64,000 nt of DNA from Angiostrongylus vasorum (taxonomy: Eukaryota; Nematoda; Chromadorea; Rhabditida; Metastrongylidae): contig JADANN010000460.1 in the NCBI GenBank assembly GCA_018806985.1, forward strand, positions 310,001-374,000, given 5' to 3'. This document shows, in pieces, positions 60,895-64,000 of the stretch (positions are counted from its first letter, which is position 1; the number at the start of each line of letters is the position of its first letter). A program made the position numbers and the translations under genes. The notes below the pieces were generated by a model. The model was not told the DNA's origin. It saw nothing but the letters and a program-made list of their open reading frames with translations, and made no database searches.

Positions 60895-63670
60895 ATATTG
60901 CCTAATTCCAGGGTTCGCATGGCGTCGTAGAGGGGTGGCGGTAAGTTGTTTTGGCGAAATGGTAGCGCCTTGCTTAACCCTTTCTTTTCCATCGGTGTTA
61001 ATATCGCTGTAGAATGCTGATATCTTGGTTGTAAAAATTTTAAGCAGATCAAGAACAATCTTTATATACTAAGTGGGAATTTCCTGACTTCCGACGGCTT
61101 CAATCACAGCCTTTATCTCAACTGAGGCAGAAGGTTTCTTTAAATCGATGAAAGTGAGACAGAGCCATCTTTTGCACTCTTGCATTACTTTCACGAGTCC
61201 TGTTATCGTGTAGATGTCGTCCATCGTACTGACTCTTTTTGAAACCATGCTTGCTCACACGGCTGTCCCTTGTCCAGTGTTCTGTCAATCCTGTTCAGGA
61301 AGACTCGAGTGAAAAGCTCGCAGGCAAGAGAAAGCAGATTGCGCGGTAGTTTCCGATACTGTTGAAGCCACTCTTCTTGAACAATAGCACGGTCTTGTGG
61401 TTTGTCACTAAGTAGGGATCCTTGCATCCAGACAGGTAATTTGTGAAGAGCCGATACAATATGTTTACAAGGACTGGCGGAAGTTCTGCAGGTGATCATA
61501 TCTTATCCTGTCCAGGCCTGGTGTTATTCCTTTCTTGGCAGACGAAACATCATGTCGGATTACGAGAGGAAGAAAGGGCGAGACGATATACGTATGAAGA
61601 ATTCCTCTATCAGATACAGACTTTTCTATCTACCTAACAAATACATCCTATGGGTCGATGGTGACCGTGTTGCTACAACGCCGCGTGCGTGCCCTGCGTC
61701 CACGTCCCGTTCTGGCCATTGGGCACGCCACTCGCTTGGACGTTGCCACGCCCACTAGCGCCGTCAATTGGCCCGACGACGCCTTGGAGTTAGCCGTTGA
61801 CAATTCCATCATTATTCCCCTCCCGCTTGATCCTTCCTTACAGATTCATTTGCTTAGGTCGTAATGATATTAAGTGTAATCCTTAGCTCTTGCATTGCTG
61901 ATACATTGACGTTATCGTTGGTTCTCGTGTAATCACGTTGTGTTGTTAACATAAGTTAAATAATTCCATCGCTCACAGGTACTTTGCAAACAATTCTTCA
62001 CTCTTACTCACTCCCGCGAACGCTTTTCATACTCTTACGCTCTGTGCCGTTACATTGGTGCATACACTATTGTTAATGCATTTGTTAGGTGAAAAAACCC
62101 ACTGAACCACCTGCATGCAATTTGTTGTACATACATTACAAATGTCATTGCATTGTTGTGTAAATAGTATGTATATACGAATAATGGTTTAATTACCCAG
62201 GTTTAAGGCTCCTTGCAAACAATTCTTCACTCTTACTCACTTCCACGGACGCTCTTCATACTCTTCCGCTGTGTGCCGTTACAATACGATCCTTCTTTAT
62301 TTCATATGAGTACAGAAGGACGTTGCTTTTGAAGAGATCTGAGAAGCATTCGTGAATGATTTTCTCCATTGCCTTTCTGGACGCTGTAACTGTTCCGTCT
62401 AGGCGTCGGAGTGCAATCACCTTAGTTTTGAAATTGGCAAAGCTTCGGTGGGCCTTTAGAATGCTTTTCCCAACCGCTTCGGCTTCGCTCATAACTACTG
62501 CCTTTTCTCTTTAAAATCTTCTTTTATCTCCTGTCCGCATGGTTTTGCAAGTTTGGACGTTAGTTCGCGGTTGCCTGCAGCTCGTGCGATTCCACGTTGG
62601 CGTATCAGCTCTAGAGTTTCTGGAGACAGACGTCTCTTGGTGACTTTCGAACTCCCAGCTTTCATAGCGCTAACGTGAAGATGTTGGATGAGCTGATCGT
62701 TTTCTTCATCAATATTATCGACAACAGCATCTTCCCAACAGCCGACTAATGAGTTTAATAAGTCCCAATTTGTAGTGGTTTTGGGACTTCGTCTTTTGAA
62801 TTTAGCAGTTTTTTTTCTCCTTTCTGCAAAAAATAGAATCTTGCACGAAGGGAGGCGATGGTCTGACCCCGTGTAGGGATTTTGGGCCAATAGCGACATC
62901 CGTTCGGCAAAACCTATTTACTATGATGTGGTCTATTTTTGTTATGGTACTCTGCATTGGGAGACTCCCACGTCCAGCGCTGTGTGGGGCTTCTGGAATT
63001 GCAGGTTACCATGGATGGTCTTCGTCGTCATGATAAACTCAGACAACAGCCCACTCTGTTCGTTTTATTTTAATCCATGGGTCCCAATGTGACGTTCTTC
63101 AAACGTTCTTCTTGGTACAATCTTGGCGCTGAAATCTCCAATGATGACCTTGAAGAATGTGTGGTCTTCTCTGTTGAACTTCTCCAAGTCCATATAGAAC
63201 GCTTCCACTTCTTCTTTCTCATAGTTTGATGTCGGCGCGTAAACGACGAAGATTGTCAAAGCCGGAATTGATCCACATCTTTTTAATCGTAAACGTCCGA
63301 TTCGGGTTGTAAGTTGTTCGAATGAATCAATGTTCATGGACAAACTCGTGTTGGCGAGAACGCCGACGCCGCCGACTCCTCTACTGTCGCATTTTTCGCG
63401 GAACAGTTCTTCTGCGGTGTCATAGACGGCGTTGAATGGGTGGCGTCGTCTCGTCTCGGCCAGGCCGATGACATCGTACCTTATCTTTCTCGCTTGCATG
63501 AGCAAGTCTTCTATCGAGGACTCGGATGCAAGCGTGCGTGCATTGTAGGTACGGATCGTCACCTTAGCTGTTCGTAATCCAAGCAGCTTCCATTGGCCCA
63601 GAGATTTTACTAGCCTCGCCGTACTCATCCTACCCAACGCCAACAGTAGATCACCAATCACTACCGATTT
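60895..63670 (-). mobile_element. RTE-type retrotransposon (lineage 2), longest copy, interrupted and decayed
   Basis: The 5' end is at right. An open 198-codon stretch at 63661-63065 covers the start and endonuclease domain: [19 protein letters not shown] with the catalytic Glu, then [12 protein letters not shown], and [11 protein letters not shown] where GDFNA is expected (Asn to Ser). The linker continues at 62899-62495 and 62492-62284. After an insertion (61565-62283) the RT resumes: CELFTRVFLNRIDRTLDKGQ and CEQAWFQKE at about 61330-61235, LCLTFIDLKK (RT motif A region) at about 61165, and a QGATISPK segment near 60975. It is cut before the FADDI block. Frameshifts and stops are present, so it is inactive. 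Confidence 0.88.
61565..62283. repeat. Insertion inside the RTE copy, with a GC-rich core and two 70-base direct repeats
   Basis: 61975-62048 and 62213-62283 are direct repeats (CAAACAATTCTTCACTCTTA, then TGCCGTTACA) about 237 bases apart. The segment 61655-61800 is clearly more GC-rich than its surroundings and open on + (61658-61864). On the minus strand the repeats begin TGTAACGGCACA, as a terminal repeat might. No known protein was recognised. Confidence 0.5.
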
Positions 63671-63804
63671 TTGACTTATCTACCTTCTCGTTTTTCTTTT
63701 AGTGACAGTTGGACGAATCATCATGCAGAATAACGTGACATGCTTGCTAGCACAATTCGGCAGTAATACACGAGAATTATTACATGTATACAATGATGAA
63801 AGGC
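63671..63804. other. Short spacer between RTE and SINE B
   Basis: Nothing recognised. Confidence 0.3.
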
Positions 63805-64000
63805 GCTTGTGGCGTAGTGGTCGGAAGCGCCCTGCAGCACACACTTGGAATCGATCCCAGCGCTCATGGACCACCAAGCCTTCCATCCCTCCGGAGTGGG
63901 CAAATTGGCACCAGACTTTTCTGGGAGGATAGCAGCACAGGCTCGATACATCGGTTGGCCACCGCGAGTCATTGTACAGGTCATGTATGCATAAAATCGA
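63805..64000 (+). mobile_element. tRNA-headed SINE, family B, cut by the window end
   Basis: Best head in the window: box A TGGCGTAGTGG at 63810-63820 (exact TRGYNNARNNG fit) and box B-like GGAATCGATCC at 63847-63857, then CCCTCCGGAGTGGGCAAATT and the CATCGGTTGGCCACCGCG body block. The 3' part runs off the window or has diverged after 63980. Confidence 0.82.

Overview
The window is nuclear DNA from a nematode. Two multi-exon genes with short worm-type introns (about 50 to 150 bases) and clean GT-AG boundaries sit among long introns and intergenic DNA packed with old transposons. The RTE-type retrotransposon proteins resemble those common in hookworm-like strongylids. That placement is inference from family resemblance; no species marker was found. 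There are no operons, rRNA genes, CRISPR arrays or bacterial features.

Layout. 1-10.1 kb: the 3' end of an RTE-like element, an inverted partial copy of a gene end (2.8-4.3 kb), SINE-like repeats and a TA microsatellite. 10.16-22.05 kb (+): an 11-exon gene for a predicted 418-residue type I membrane protein with signal peptide, glutamine-rich stretch, an MNNL-like and a DSL-like (Notch-ligand) ectodomain, one membrane span and a short tail. Its introns hold an inverted-repeat element, three kinds of SINE and a decayed RTE copy. 22.0-23.4 kb: the gene end and downstream DNA that are duplicated, inverted, at 2.8-4.3 kb. 25.26-33.06 kb (-): a 17-exon otopetrin-type proton channel gene, 555 residues, apparently complete. 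34-42 kb: an RTE fragment, SINEs and a broken unrecognised gene at 37.6-38.1 kb. 42-47.5 kb: a decayed BEL/Pao LTR retrotransposon (gag to protease) between two direct repeats that share an open frame. 51.1-60.9 kb: a large inverted duplication with arms of about 2.3 kb. 55.5-56.5 and 60.9-63.7 kb: two more RTE copies, the second split by a GC-rich insertion.

The two intact genes are convergent: the DSL-like gene ends at 22.05 kb on +, the otopetrin gene ends at 25.26 kb on -. They are unrelated in function (cell-cell signalling versus proton conduction). Most other DNA is repeats: two RTE lineages, a SINE sharing its 3' tail with one of them, tRNA-headed SINEs, and a tRNA-like repeat that recurs as head-to-head inverted pairs flanked by 13-14 base target duplications.

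Exon boundaries were assigned by eye from frame, phase and splice consensus, with no transcript or alignment support.
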